A DNA stretch of 64,000 bases from the NCBI GenBank assembly GCA_900239685.1, contig OENT01000047.1:62001-126000 (forward strand), written 5' to 3'. The notes below the pieces were generated by a model. That model saw only the letters and a program-made list of their open reading frames with translations, was not told where the DNA came from and did not search any database. Positions 1-12,642 of the stretch are shown here, piece by piece. Each line of letters starts with the position of its first letter. Position 1 is the stretch's first letter. The stretch comes from Rotaria macrura. Lineage: Eukaryota > Rotifera > Eurotatoria > Philodinida > Philodinidae. The position numbers and the translations under genes were made by a program.

Positions 1-3000
1 ATAAGATGAGTTTTCTTTTCTTTCTTGTTTCTTCAGATTATAAGCTTAGCATTTCGATTAGATGAAACAAATCATTCACAGCAATAATTATTGTTGACAA
101 GAGAATTCATGTTTAAACTAATTTTAATCATTCGAAGTGTCATAATTTTTATTGAATGCACGAAAATAGATATAGTTTTATTTCATTTTATTTTCATAAA
201 GAATGCTATTGACTTCACTAAATCATAATGAGATTTAATTAATTCAACCTGCATAAAGAAATTTGCAATTTTCTGTCTACGAATACAAGTAATTAACAAT
301 GAAAGTTATTTTCATTTGTATTCAAGTTATCGGATAAATCATTTCGAAAAGAAATATTCAATAAGCCATTATGGGTTACGAGACATAGAGTAGATCGATC
401 TTCTTCTGACGTCATACTGATGTGACTGTCTCATAGAGTAGAATTTTTGAACTATGCTGTTGATTTAAACACACACACACACATACATAATTGAGATCGA
501 GAGCTATTCATTATCTAAGAGTCATCTTTGGTCGGCAATGTATGCATAAAATGATTCTAAATCATGCAAAATAATATTACAAAAATGCCTGAGCTTGAAT
601 AAAAATAGGAAAGTCATGTTTTCTTTGCTATAAACTATTTTCATGTGCGTGCTTCATAATCCCAGTTGATTTACATGATGAACGAACAAGACTACGAGAA
701 CAAAATCATTGAGACACTTAATCCATATAATATTATTCTTAGCTTAATTTGAAGAATCTTTATCTAAAGTAGTTCTATGCCAATGTTTGATTGCATTCTA
801 TGAAAAACGAACAAGAATAAAAAAGACAGAAAGAAAAACTTGAATTGCTATTCTATGTACTATGTTGATGACTCTATCTCGAAGAAGAAACTGGGTCGGA
901 ATGACGAAATCAACTACTCTACTTGTACTCAACGGTAAACAAAGGTAAACAAAGAAATATCATGTTTTCAAGTTAGGTTTTAAGATAGTTCTTATTTATT
1001 TTATGACCTTATCAAGAATTATTATCCTGTTTTATTTATGTAAAACAATATTATGATAAAGTAGTTATCTTCAATATTAATGATTATTATTTTAAAAAAA
1101 ATGTACATGAAATAATGATTTTTCTTTGTTTCTTTTATATCATGGGAATAGTTCTGCTTGTTTTTGGTCCATAATGTAAAATAATATTAATTGAACAAAA
1201 TAGTATCAATTGTTATCATTGAATTTTTCATAAAATATAGTGAACTCGAGTACAGACCATGGCGTATATGTTCTTTTTCCTTAAATAACGATATATGCAG
1301 GTCGCAGACAGACAGTCAACAGAGTAAAGTATTCATGTCATAGTCAATGTTTTTCAATCATGAATTAGGGTTACCTGTTTATGATTCATCCATGAATACA
1401 TAATGATAATGAAAAACTTATAATTGAGAATTGTACTTTCCCTTATTAAAATACTTTTATGAAAATTTTAATTTACAAAAACTCCTACAAGCAAACATAA
1501 CTATTGAAATTATTTCCTATTGACACGAAGCTAATTGTCAGATTTAGCAAAATTTCACTGGGTGATTTATCTCAAAAATATGTCTTCTATCACTTCATAA
1601 CACGTGATGATTGCTATTCGTGAGTGAATCGAATCGATTCGTAGATTGACTGAAATCTGAACTTTATTTTGTTAATTTATGAAGATGAAAAGAAAAACAA
1701 AGCCTTTTAAAAAGATAGAAATAAGACATTCTTATATGAACGAATTAATCCAAGCTTAGATGATTATTGTCCATCGAAGAAAATATCAGAAGAGAACATT
1801 TATTTTTCATGTTCACATAGAAAAATATATATTCGGTAAGCAGAAGTAATTAATAAAGATTTTCTGATTTTTATGAAAGAACAAATTGAAAGAATAATAA
1901 AATAACTAGTATATTCTATTTTCATTCCACTCGACTTTTAAATAGGTATAATGTGATTCATTCAGTACACTGAACAAGTAAGAAGAATTTCTACAGTATC
2001 ATTCTCCTTTCATCTCATACGTACGTATCTTAACAGTTAAGAAAATAGGACAGTAATGAATTATTAATTAATATACATCGATTCGTCTTTTTGCTTAGCT
2101 AGTTTTTTGTCTCGTGTATTTGATTTTTACGGTTGATCAGTTCATTCATATTTTGTCTAGTTTAATGCATTTAATAATTGTTTTCTATATTATTTTGCAC
2201 ACATTATTATTCAGTTGACCTAGAAATGAAATGCAATGCTTGAGAGAGTTATTTCTTTGTCTTTATTTATTGATTAACACTTCAAAAGAGTTCTTGAAAA
2301 TTTTTCTTTTGCGCTATTCTATTTCTAAATAACACTCATGAAACATGGATGTACAGATTTTGAATAGTTCGTTTAATCGGATCTGAAGAATAGGTAAACT
2401 TTTCTTTGAAAATATATTGCAACAGAACTAATTTCACTGTTAATCAAGATCACACGGAATAAAAATCGAGTGTCATGTTTTGATCATGCACTATTTGATA
2501 AAATGAATGGCAAGCTTTTGTATTCATTATGAAATGAAAACGTAGAATTTAATCGACTGTAAAGCAACAATGTCATTAGATAATCGAGTGCATTATCAAA
2601 CGTAACTCGAAGTACTAGAAGAACGGAAACGAAGTTTTTCACTGATGATAAGATCGATTGATATGCTGTTCAATAATAATGATGATATCTTAGAATAGTT
2701 TGTCATCGAATAGAATTTCATCGAATCGATTGACGATATAAATATGATGTCAAAACTAAGAACATAGATTATTTTCGTTTGCCTAAAATTTCTAAATAAT
2801 AGACAATTATTCTGTTTTATTCGATTTAAATCAATAAAAGATCATTTTATTATATTCGATGATTCTAAGTTAAACCCATGAAATTATTTATGTAAATTCA
2901 AGTAGATAATTTTCTTTCAAATTATTGCTTCCAACCAACAGAAAATTCTTCATTCTCTATGGCATATGCTAATTGTTCTTCCTGTTCAGACAAGCTGTCG

Positions 3001-4626
3001 TTTAATCGCATGAATATCAGAGAACATGTTATCTTTAAATGGTAGTAAGAAAAAGTTTACTGAAAAACGATTCACGTCAATTTTCTTCCCTACAAAAAAT
3101 AGACATCTCTTTCTTTTCTATAGTCTAGGCTTTTTTTTCTCTATCATGGTCGTTCTTGATCGCTTCTTGTCATAATGGGTATGCAAAACGCGTTGTGTCT
3201 TTTTTTGATACGAATGAGAACATTATTGTATACGTCGCTTGCTCGTCTTCTTTTCTTTTTTGTTCTTCTTTTTCTTTTTCTCTTTTTCATGAGAAAAAAA
3301 AAGAAAAAGAAGAGCAATGCGTCAAAGAACAATACGTCGACAACAAGATGAGGCGACAAACGTAGAGTCATACAATGTTTGGAATGCGTTGAGATACTTG
3401 CCAGCAAGGTTCTACGAACATTAAAAACGTGTGATCATGAAATGGACGATGTTTTAATTTTTCACAGGCAGCTATTACTATCACACGATCATCTTCCCTT
3501 CAAAAGTGACATGCTTTCGAGTGGTGAGTATCAATATATTTCAAATAAATATTTCACTGGAAAAAAGTTCCTTGTCATTTTGTTTTTACCATTAGACTCT
3601 GCTTAGACTCGACTCTTGCAGTGTGCGTGTGTGTATGTGTGTTTATTCTATTATTTCCAAAAAAAAAAAAGGAAAACGAATCGATAACAACAGTAGATTG
3701 GTAAATTAGATATCCGATGTTGCCTTATTTTCTCAAGTAAGCACTGTGATCCTATTAATCGATCGATAAGAATACGATATACATATTTATGTAGAATTTG
3801 TTCATAATGCCTTTCATACGTGTTCTGACTTTGATGGAAAATATTTTCTCAACCTAGGTTTGAACTTTTCTTTTAGTTCTATGCCATGAAGAAAATCTTC
3901 AATTTCCTTTGCCAAATAGTTTTCCAGAAAACAAAATCATATAATAACAAGTCTAACATAAATATCGTTTCAGACAGTTATAATTAGACGTATTCATAAG
4001 TTAGATACAAACAGGTGTTTGAATCGGTTCACGGAATAGCTTGTGGCTTTTCTTCGTTTCTTTTCCTTTTAACTTTCACTTCATATAACTAGTTATTAAT
4101 ATATGTTTTGATTTGAAAATTATTTACTAGTATATTGACGCTAAGTTTGTCCGTACGCAGTATATAAAAAGAGAAGTATAGAAAAGTTTCTTTTTCAGGA
4201 TTGTAAATTTGTTTCTGATTTAATGCATGAATGAATTCTTCATTTTATTTGCATGGATTATTTATATGTTGTTGCCAGTGGAATTAATAACGAAGTGCGT
4301 TGGCAAACAGTATCGAGTAGGAGTATGTCAATGTAAGGATTATACGAAACAATCGTCAACCGTTTTTCTATATTCCCGAGGTATCATTACACACCTACAC
4401 GCTTGATTCTTAAAAAACGTATATTTCATATTGGAGGCGTATAAAGCTTAGTACAAAGAAAAAAAAAAGAAATCATTTATTTTCATTTCGTAACTATAGA
4501 TTAGTAAACGGCACAACAGCAGTCCAACGTTTGAATACTTATATTTTCATTAATATGAGTTAAACCATGATCATCATCAATGCAAGATGGGATCGATTTA
4601 GTAATAAATCAATTTGAAGAAAAACA
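1..4626. other. Upstream region with no recognised gene
   Basis: AT-rich sequence with no ORF that I recognise. It contains a short CA run near 470-482, an exact CRE palindrome TGACGTCA at 407-414, and a polypyrimidine/polypurine hairpin around 3255-3312 that creates spurious ORFs on both strands. Three weak candidate exons (2922-3056 minus, 3814-3936 minus, 3352-3523 plus) are treated under findings. The region probably includes 5' regulatory sequence of the RGS gene. Confidence 0.5.
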
Positions 4627-7600
4627 ATGTCAACAAATGTTATTACGAAACAAAGTTCAACAGCAGCAACACTCAATGCGTCTTATCTCTCGATGATGAC
4701 ACCCAATGTTACTAGTAATAATCCGACAACTAGTATTACAAATAAACGACGTGAAAGTTCAACTGCTGAAGATTCCGTAAGTGAGATATGGAATAATTTA
4801 TTTTCAGTAAATACGAATTATAATAAAATAAAAATAAGGCTCAGTTTATTTTATTATGCGATAAAAACACCCTGGCTAGATGATTGCTTGCCTGCTTACT
4901 AAATCATTTATTCCGATCGGATGAGCAACTCACCCGGAAATCGGTAGAGAGCAGCGCCACCATAGATGAATCAAGGATGTGCGTCATTTCTTCCGGATTT
5001 TCTATCTTCTCATCTGTGCATGCATAACACGACAAGGTCAAATCACGCGCATCCGCAAGATAGCTTGCACACATATACACATAGACATATACCCTCATTG
5101 CGAATTCTCTGAATCGATCAGCAATTAATGTACTCGTCATCTCATAAATACGATTAGTTTTTTTTTATGAAGGGTAAGACGCATCTATATAAATATGTGG
5201 GCGGTTTGTTTTTTCTTGTACACTACAGGAGATCGCTGATGTTTATAAAGACAATCTTATTTTGTTGTTTTTGAAAAGTGTGCATAACGTGTGCACAAGA
5301 GTTAGTGTCTTTCATCTTGTTGTTATTGATGATGAGTGAAGCGATAGGACAACATAGAATGTAATTATATTTGTATGTGTACATTTAAGTTGAGACACAG
5401 TAATTACTGTGCTTGTGTATTCATTCAGAAGAAGAAACGATCATAAATGTCGCATCTAATCGAACAAGGTATCTATCGACCAAAAAAAAAGCACGAGAAT
5501 GGATGAGAAAAAAGGGATTCATGTTTTTTCTTTTCTTTTAATTTGCGCTATGTTGCTTTGCTTCTTAATCACGATGACATAGGGAAACTCAACAGCTGCC
5601 TCATATGATTAGAAACTAAACCATAATTGTTACTTCACTTGTAATTATTACGATTCTTGTTGAAGTTTGATTGTACCACGTGACAATAAATTAATAGTAT
5701 TTTTTTTTATTTCGACTTTCACTCTTGTTTTGTTTTTCCGTTTTTTTTTTGATAAACAAACTATTTTTCAACATTACAAAGTCATCAAGTTTTATGATGA
5801 TTCTATGGTCGTGATAATTCATCTATCGAATAAGATTTTAAAGCGTTTATATTGACGTCCATTACAGTAAGATATTTTATTTGTCTCGCTTTATTAGTTG
5901 CTAGATCTTTGTATGTAATAAGTTCATACGAGAATCAAGCTAAATATTAATGCTTGTATCTTGAATCTAAGATACTATTTTGTAGAAACACAACATAAAT
6001 ACTCTTATTATCGTTGTTAAAAAGATAAATACATGCATGTTACTCGAAAATCATCAAACAAAGCAAATGTCGATGTGAACTTTGTCTTATCATTGAACGA
6101 ATCTGAAAGAAAAACAAAATAGCTACTATTTAGAAGCATCTAGTGCGATTTTCGTAATTTAGATTTCGAAGAAAAAACAATCATAAGCTTCTGTTATTTT
6201 CACTATTATCATTCGGTTGTCAAGCATAATATCTCTTGTAAAACATATTAAACAAGTTAATCCGATTGTATTTAAATGTCATGAACACCACATATCCATG
6301 CATCATCAGCAATTATAGAATAGGAAGATCAGACGATTATTTTGAAAATGTTCTCTCAAGGCAACCTTTGTCTATGATTACTATCAGTAAGAAGACGATT
6401 GAATCTCACGCACATATATCCCATCGTTTTCCTGTTTTATTTTTTTATCTCAATAAATGAATCCAAAATGCATCACTCATATAACACAAGGTTATTATCA
6501 TCAAAACGAGTGCCTCAAGGAAGAGCTCTACTATAGTTCACAAGAGAAATATGTCTCGTGTGCTGTATTTAATTCTTGTATCTGCCCGAAAGTCAAACTG
6601 ATGTTTATAAAATATCGACTAATGTTATTGTTTTTCTAAAAACTTTGCCATTTGGTACGAGCTCATTATCAGATATAGTCTCTCCTTCGCATCAAGGTCT
6701 TCCTATTTTCTACCATTAACTTTCGCATCAAATATAGAAGAACATTTTTTTTTTCTAATGACAAAAATATAAGAAGAAGTATATAAGAGTTACCAACTTC
6801 TTACGTTTATTCTCGAAGCAAAAATGAATTTAAATCCACGCATCCAGGATTAATTATCTACGTTCTTCAAAATTCAACATCTCGAGTAAGCATGACAATT
6901 ATTCTCAAGCATAAATTTGTTATCCATAATGAATTTCGTTCATCGTTATTTTTTTTGTGCTAGTCATTATTATCATATCAAGGATTTCTTGGCAAAGTTT
7001 TATGTATCTATCTATCTATCCATCCGTCCATCTATCTATCTAAATCTATGTATATATATATGTCTGTATATGTATATTTTATAGATATGTTATATTTCTT
7101 TTTATTGATGAGAGGAGTTTATGTCGTAATTACTATTAAAGCTTTACGTCATTCATTGAACAGTGTGTAATGATTTCTAGTTGACGTCATTATATAGAAA
7201 GACTACGACTAACAGGGAGAAAACGAAAGACCTTGTTCGTTCGTCCTGGCATGCGTTAGTATACATAAATATGTAAGCAAATGCTTTGATTTCTTTCTAT
7301 TGATGGGCTCACATGTGACGTCGATTGTCCGTCGCGCGGTCGATGATGACGTCGTCGAGCGAGCAGAATGAGCGCATCAAAGAAAAGACGACACATAGAT
7401 TATATGCATGCTCGCTTAAGTTGTATTCGAGTGCTGAAGCAAGAGAGATAGTTTTTTAGCCAATGATCATCATTGGAAGAAAAGAACAGAACTGTGACGT
7501 CAAACCGATGCATTTGTTTTCCTTTCTAATGTAATCGCATCTTCATTTGAGACAAAGTGCGTACGCACAAGACACAAGCATATTTCTTTTTCTTCTATCT

Positions 7601-10600
7601 CTAAGTCAGATTTACTTTATTCGTTTATTTTCATCTTATTAATAGGGTGTTCAAATCGATCAGGATAGTATAAGTAAAAGTGTCCATTCATCAGTAACTC
7701 ATACATCGACCATAGTGCCTTCATTATCATCATCGTCTTCAACATCATCATCAACTTCAAAAATAATCGGCACAACGACGGCGCCGAATCCCCATTCCGT
7801 AACTGCTTTTACTAGCAATAGTACGATGGTCACATCATCGACTCTTATTCCACCAACTGTGGATAGTAAAACATCATTAATACCTCGTAAAACATCAAAT
7901 GCATCTAGTTCAGGAACCTATTCTGAAGTATCACGTTCATTTGGTCATGAAGAAAATTCTGCTGACTCATTATATGGTTTGACATCATCATCAGCAACGT
8001 CACATTACTTTATTAAATGTACTTTAAATACAACACCCCCACCACCACCGACAACAACAACGACTAATACAAAAACTTCTTTGACGTCGACGACTTCTCC
8101 GATATCACCACCGCCAGTAACATTAACACCCCGTGTAAAAGTAACTGTTCAACAACCATCAATTACAGCATCGTCATCGCGCATTGATTCATCGCCTGAA
8201 ACGGTTCCTTCTTTATTACATATTAAAACTCCAAAATCGAATAAGTTGCCCATATTTTCATCGTCCATTATGACAACTAGTTCAGCATCAAGTGCACCTG
8301 AATTTTCTATAAGCGGTGCATCGAGTATTGATGATTCGGAAGAATTAGCATTGTATGAACAGTATCTTTCAATATCGTATGGACGACAATCAAATCCGTC
8401 ACCTGAAATGCGTAAAAAAACTGTTGACGATATAACTAAACTACAACAGAAAACATTACCTCGTAGTAAAAGTGAAGTAAATACTTTACCAACAGAACAA
8501 TCACAACAGCAACAAACAACAACTAGTCAAATAAAAACGGTAAGCAATTTCTTTTCGCTTCTTTTATATGACATTTTATCAGATCATTATGATTAACCTT
8601 CTAGACTATGTTATTGTCGCATTATAATGTCAGAAGTCTGATTGATAGACAGATATCATGAGTTAAAATATTTCTATTGTTCTTATCGGCTAACTAAAAG
8701 AAAAGGCAATACTCATTCATTAACATTAACATAGAAAACTAAAAGAAAAAAAAACAGTAAACCATAAAAAAAATATCATGCTCTCGAGATAATTCAATTA
8801 GTATTTTCATATCCAGTAAGCATATATTTCATGTTGAGATCGTCTTATAAATAGAAAAAAAAAGAAAGAGAAGACGGCATCGATGAGAATCATGCATCGA
8901 CTATCAAGTTAATCCGCTTCATTCTTAGATTGTTTTCAATTGAGACTATGGTGTCCTATTTCCGGGCCAAGGAATGATGTGGTATTTTTTTTTGTTGGTT
9001 GTTGCCCTATGGCAAACAACAAGAAAAAAAAGAAAAGAACGAAGAAAACAACACAATGATGATAATCATTAGAAACTATTGCGACGTTCTTCTACTTTGG
9101 TCTTAAGCATTCCTCTCGTTTTTATATCGACAAAATGTATCAATCGATTACATGTGTCAACTTCCTTGGAGACCTCTCTGTTCTGTCTCTCTCCCTCGTA
9201 CACACATATATACATACATATATATATATATACGTATATGTATATATACTTTGTCTGTCTTCAGTCTACTCGTTTTCTTTTCCCTTACTGACTCTCCATC
9301 GAGTTTTCATATAATCGCACACCCCCATAACTTTTTAATTCGCTTCGCAGGAAGAACGAGAGAACATAGTGCAGCAGCACGTCGTTTGTAGTTTTTCTTG
9401 CATGCGAACGCAAGCGGACGTCGAGTCTTCTACATAATAGTAGTACTTCTTTTCTTTCTTCTTCGTTTGCATCGTTGCCGTCATCATCCTCATCCTCATC
9501 CTCATCGTTGTCGTCGTCGTTGCCGTCGTCGTTGTCGTTGTCGACATTTCATACTCACCAAGCTGCACACACATCATATAAATGATTAGCAGTTGAGGAA
9601 GTTGTAAAGTAGACAGAAATCGTCGCAGGTCGACGTTTTTCACGTGTTTTTATGTTCGATTTTATTTTCTCCAATATCGTGTGCTGGGAACACTTCCGAA
9701 TAATTCGATGTCATCAATATTTCATTTTTATCGAACACGTTCAGCTACGACAATCAATCAACTAAAACCATTGCAACGCATTCGTTCACATAGTCCCGAT
9801 GATGTTTTGCTTCGTCGAACGGTAATCTATTCTTAATTTCAGAATTATACCCTAAGGACTGACTTTTTATTCAAATCGATTCTTTAACACTAGTTATTAC
9901 GACTATTATTATTATTTTGATTATTATTGCAACATAGTGTATTTGCAAAATATGTAAGGATTGTAGAAAACAACATGTAAAGGTTTTTCATTTAGTTCAG
10001 GAAGAAAAGAAAACACAAGACGAAGAAGAAGCATAAGGAGAAATGAAAATAATAATTTCCCCTGTTTTATTTTTTTTTCTCACTTGAATGAGTATGTTTT
10101 CATTTGGTATGATTTGTCGTAAAAATGGATTTCAGGTGAATAATTTGTTATTTTCCTTTTTTCATGCCCATATTCACTATCAACAAAAAAAATACATTTA
10201 TTTTTGTAACTCGATTCAATGCATACTGACTGATATGAAAACAAGAAAGAAAAACGTAACACTACAAAGATTTTAATCCACGATGCATTCAAATTTATTA
10301 TTTTATGTTTTCTATTTGCATTAAGAAAACATTATTTCATTAGACATTTTATCATGGATGTAAACACTTATAACAGGTTCATGACTTTTTCTCGTCAAAG
10401 AAATGAGAACAAAAAAAAAGAGAAAGAAGAATTTGCGTTTGCATACTATCGTCGAAATACATGAAGTTATTTTCAAAATCTTTAGTAATTGAATTGAAAC
10501 ATTATACATACCTATTTATAAAATGTTTCTTTAATAAACGAATAAATTATCATCGATTTTCTTTCGTTCGAAGATTTCAAATGTGATAGAATCAATAGAA

Positions 10601-12090
10601 ATATAACCGCGATAAGTATATCTCCTTTCATAGATTTAATTCTAATGTAAGCAACGACTCACTTTTTTTACTGACATTTCTATGATTAACAAGTAGGCTA
10701 TTAGTAAATGGGTTTTCTTTTGTGAATAAAATGAACTAATATTCAAGAGGACAAAGAAGATCACTAAAATACTTGAGTTTTAATTATCGTAAAATACCTA
10801 TGATTATTATGAACTATGTCTTGAAAAGTGCCATGGTATACATGTATTAGTGTTACATAGAAAAGAAAAGATGTAGAAGAGGAAACACATATTGAGCAAG
10901 CAGTATGATGACGTCATTAGAGGGTCCTATTACATATGACATGTGAGAGAAACATAGAGGCCAGCGATGACGTCGATATATGCGAGTAAGCAAATGTTCA
11001 ACGTTTCGCTCTCGCATATTCTCTTCAAGAGAGCTATAAAAATAGAATAAGAGCGAGAGAAGAAATGCAGTAGACTATATCGATCACTACAGCCATCATC
11101 ACTGTAGATGTATTATACTACACAAGAGATTGTTTAGACGCACGTCCTACATATAGACGTATGTATGAATGAATGAAACTCGAGCGACGACGATCGATAA
11201 TATTTATATTTATTCGACTAGTTTCTTCTTCTAGGATCCAGCATCATACGTGAGTGAAGACGACGATTCCACTAACCGTTTATCAACAACTAATACTTCG
11301 CCAACAGCAGACATGACAAAAAAGAAAAAGTCCAAAGCAGCTTCTATGTACGTGTAAAGTAGTTTGTTGTTTGTTTTGCAAAGAACTATTAATAGAAAAT
11401 GTATTCTACTCTTGAATAGAGCAAAAGATTTTAAATCACGTGCAGCTAATTTAATACGCCGTCGTACAACAGAAGCAACCTTATCAGAAAAAAGCCTTAT
11501 ACCATCACGTGAAGATGTTCAATCATGGGAAGAATCATTTGATGCACTACTACGACATCGATGTAAATATATATATATATATATATACATATTCTATGTT
11601 TTCTTCTGCGATTTTTCGAACGTTTTACTTTCATTTTTTTTCTATTATAGATGGACAAGCTTTGTTTCGTGCTTTTTTGCGTACTGAATTTAGTGAAGAA
11701 AATCTTGAATTTTGGCTTGCATGTGATGAATTTCGTTCATGTAAAGAACCAAAACGATCTGCGAAAGCAAAAAAAATCTACATGGATTTTATTGCTATTG
11801 GTGCCCCAAAACAAGTAAAAAATTTCGTTTTTCTTCTTCGTTTTTTTTTACCTTTCAAAAGAAACGTTTAGGTGAATCTTGATACTGAAACTCGAATGTC
11901 AACAATAGCCAATATTGATAACCCGCCAATAGAAACATTTGATCGAGCACAAAGACGTATTCAAGGTTTAATGGAAAAAGATTCATATCAGCGTTTTCTG
12001 AAATCTGAATTATACATTAATCTATTACGTCGTACAACATATCCAGTCCAACGACGAACAACAGCAGAAGTTTCATCAAAATCATCCTGA
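4627..12090 (+). CDS. RGS: RGS3-like regulator of G-protein signalling (R4 type)
   Basis: RGS proteins are GTPase-activating proteins for heterotrimeric G-alpha subunits at the plasma membrane. Exons: 4627-4776, 7646-8539, 11235-11347, 11420-11562, 11651-11814 and 11872-12090. Phases agree throughout and give 560 residues plus stop. Residues 1 to about 350 are Ser/Thr/Pro-rich low complexity. A lysine/arginine-rich segment before the domain (KKKKSK, then AKDFKSRAANLIRRR) matches the membrane-binding helix of R4 RGS proteins. The RGS box runs from about W422 to L538. G-alpha contact motifs are intact: SEENLEFW, the asparagine in QVNLD, and MEKDSYQRFLKS. FLRTEFSEENLEFWLAC is especially RGS3-like. 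The first intron is 2.9 kb and the 8540-11234 intron is 2.7 kb. The start at 4627 is the first ATG of an open exon ending in a GTAAGT donor, but no homology supports the N-terminus, so more upstream exons are possible. Confidence 0.88.
7005..7041 (+). repeat. TATC/CATC tetranucleotide microsatellite
   Basis: An imperfect run of ctat/ccat tetranucleotides in RGS intron 1, followed by a short TA/TG tract to about 7075. Confidence 0.7.
7182..7502 (+). promoter_or_regulatory. CRE-rich promoter-like region P2 in RGS intron 1
   Basis: Exact TGACGTCA palindromes occur at 7182-7189 and 7495-7502, and TGACGTCG variants at 7316-7323 and 7347-7354. A TATATAG box directly follows the first site (7191-7197). 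The stretch is locally richer in GC and CpG than its surroundings. It lies 140 bp upstream of the large 7646 exon, whose frame contains an internal ATG near 7825 that could start a shorter protein. Binding by CREB/ATF-type bZIP factors is established for this motif; promoter function here is inference. Confidence 0.45.
9480..9545 (+). repeat. CTCATC hexamer and GTC/GTT trinucleotide tract
   Basis: Repeated CCTCAT units pass into GTC/GTT triplets. This low-complexity tract creates His/Arg-rich and Thr-rich ORFs on the two strands, which I treat as spurious. It lies in the intron just upstream of the alternative first exon at 9708. Confidence 0.75.
9708..9821 (+). CDS. RGS: Alternative first coding exon of the RGS gene
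   Basis: ATG at 9708 opens 38 codons (starting MSSIFHFYRTRSATT) that end at a GTAATC donor in phase 0. This is the phase needed to join the 11235 exon, and the same phase as the 8539 exon end. No acceptor in the correct phase leads into it, so it behaves as an alternative first exon and not as a cassette exon. Joined to 11235-12090 it would give a 250-residue RGS protein without the Ser/Thr-rich head. Multiple alternative starts are known for vertebrate RGS3. The peptide itself has no family match that I know of. Confidence 0.5.
10909..11042 (+). promoter_or_regulatory. CRE plus TATA promoter-like region P3 upstream of the RGS-box exons
   Basis: An exact TGACGTCA lies at 10909-10916, TGACGTCG at 10968-10975, and a good TATA box (TATAAAAATAG) starts at 11035. 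The word GTAAGCAAATG at 10986-10996 also occurs in P2 at 7273-7283. Transcription from here would run into the 11235 exon, where the first in-frame ATG is at 11313 (MTKKKKSK). That would give a compact RGS protein of basic helix plus RGS box, like vertebrate RGS4/5/16. This is inferred from sequence only. Confidence 0.45.
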
Positions 12091-12642
12091 CAACAACAAA
12101 TATATTATTTGTTGTTGCAGGATTATCGTTCATTGTCTTCTCTTCCTTCGATAGAATATTATGCAGCACCAGCTGCCATTATGTCTACAGAAGATGTTGA
12201 TTGTCCGCTCGGTTATATCCGTGCATCTAGTCAGAAGAGAGGAACAGAACTACATGTATACTTTTTTACGCAAAAAGAAAAACTAGCGAGCCTCGATGGC
12301 CACTGTCTCTCTGTGTGCAAGAAAAGTTTTTTTTTCTCTTTTATTCTTCGTTTTTTTTTCTTCTTTTTTTTACTTGTGTCGTTATATTCTTCTTTACCTG
12401 TGTGTACGTATGCATATGAGAACAGAGCAGAATATGGATGAGAAAAAAGAACTATAATTGATTAACAAAAAAACAAAACAGACAACGTTTTATTTTGAAT
12501 ATGCAAATGAATATCTTTCACTTGTATGTATGTAAAAAGAAAATATACATTTGAAATCAACTGTTGTAAATAACAATATGAATCTTTTTTTTTGTTCTAG
12601 CTTACAGAAATAGCTGATGAAAAATATGCCTTTAGGTTATAG
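12070..12642 (+). CDS. RGS: Optional alternative C-terminus of the RGS gene
   Basis: The 11872 exon can stop at 12090 (TGA at 12088-12090) or be spliced at a weak GTTTCA donor at 12070 to the strong acceptor ending at 12120 (TTGTTGTTGCAG). The next exons are 12121-12255 (45 codons, donor GTATAC) and 12601-12642 (acceptor TTTTGTTCTAG, stop TAG). All joins are phase 0. The added tail starts DYRSLSSLPSIEYYAAP and ends ADEKYAFRL, making a protein of 612 residues. The open frame, clean acceptors and matching phases support it; the weak first donor argues against it being constitutive. The tail has no known domain. Confidence 0.42.

Noticed and set aside
3144-3407. Lys/Arg-rich and Phe-rich overlapping ORFs
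   Set aside because: Produced by a polypyrimidine/polypurine hairpin tract; low complexity on both strands.
9335-9643. Thr/Met-rich ORF on the minus strand with its His/Arg-rich opposite-strand partner
   Set aside because: Caused by trinucleotide and hexanucleotide repeats at 9480-9545.
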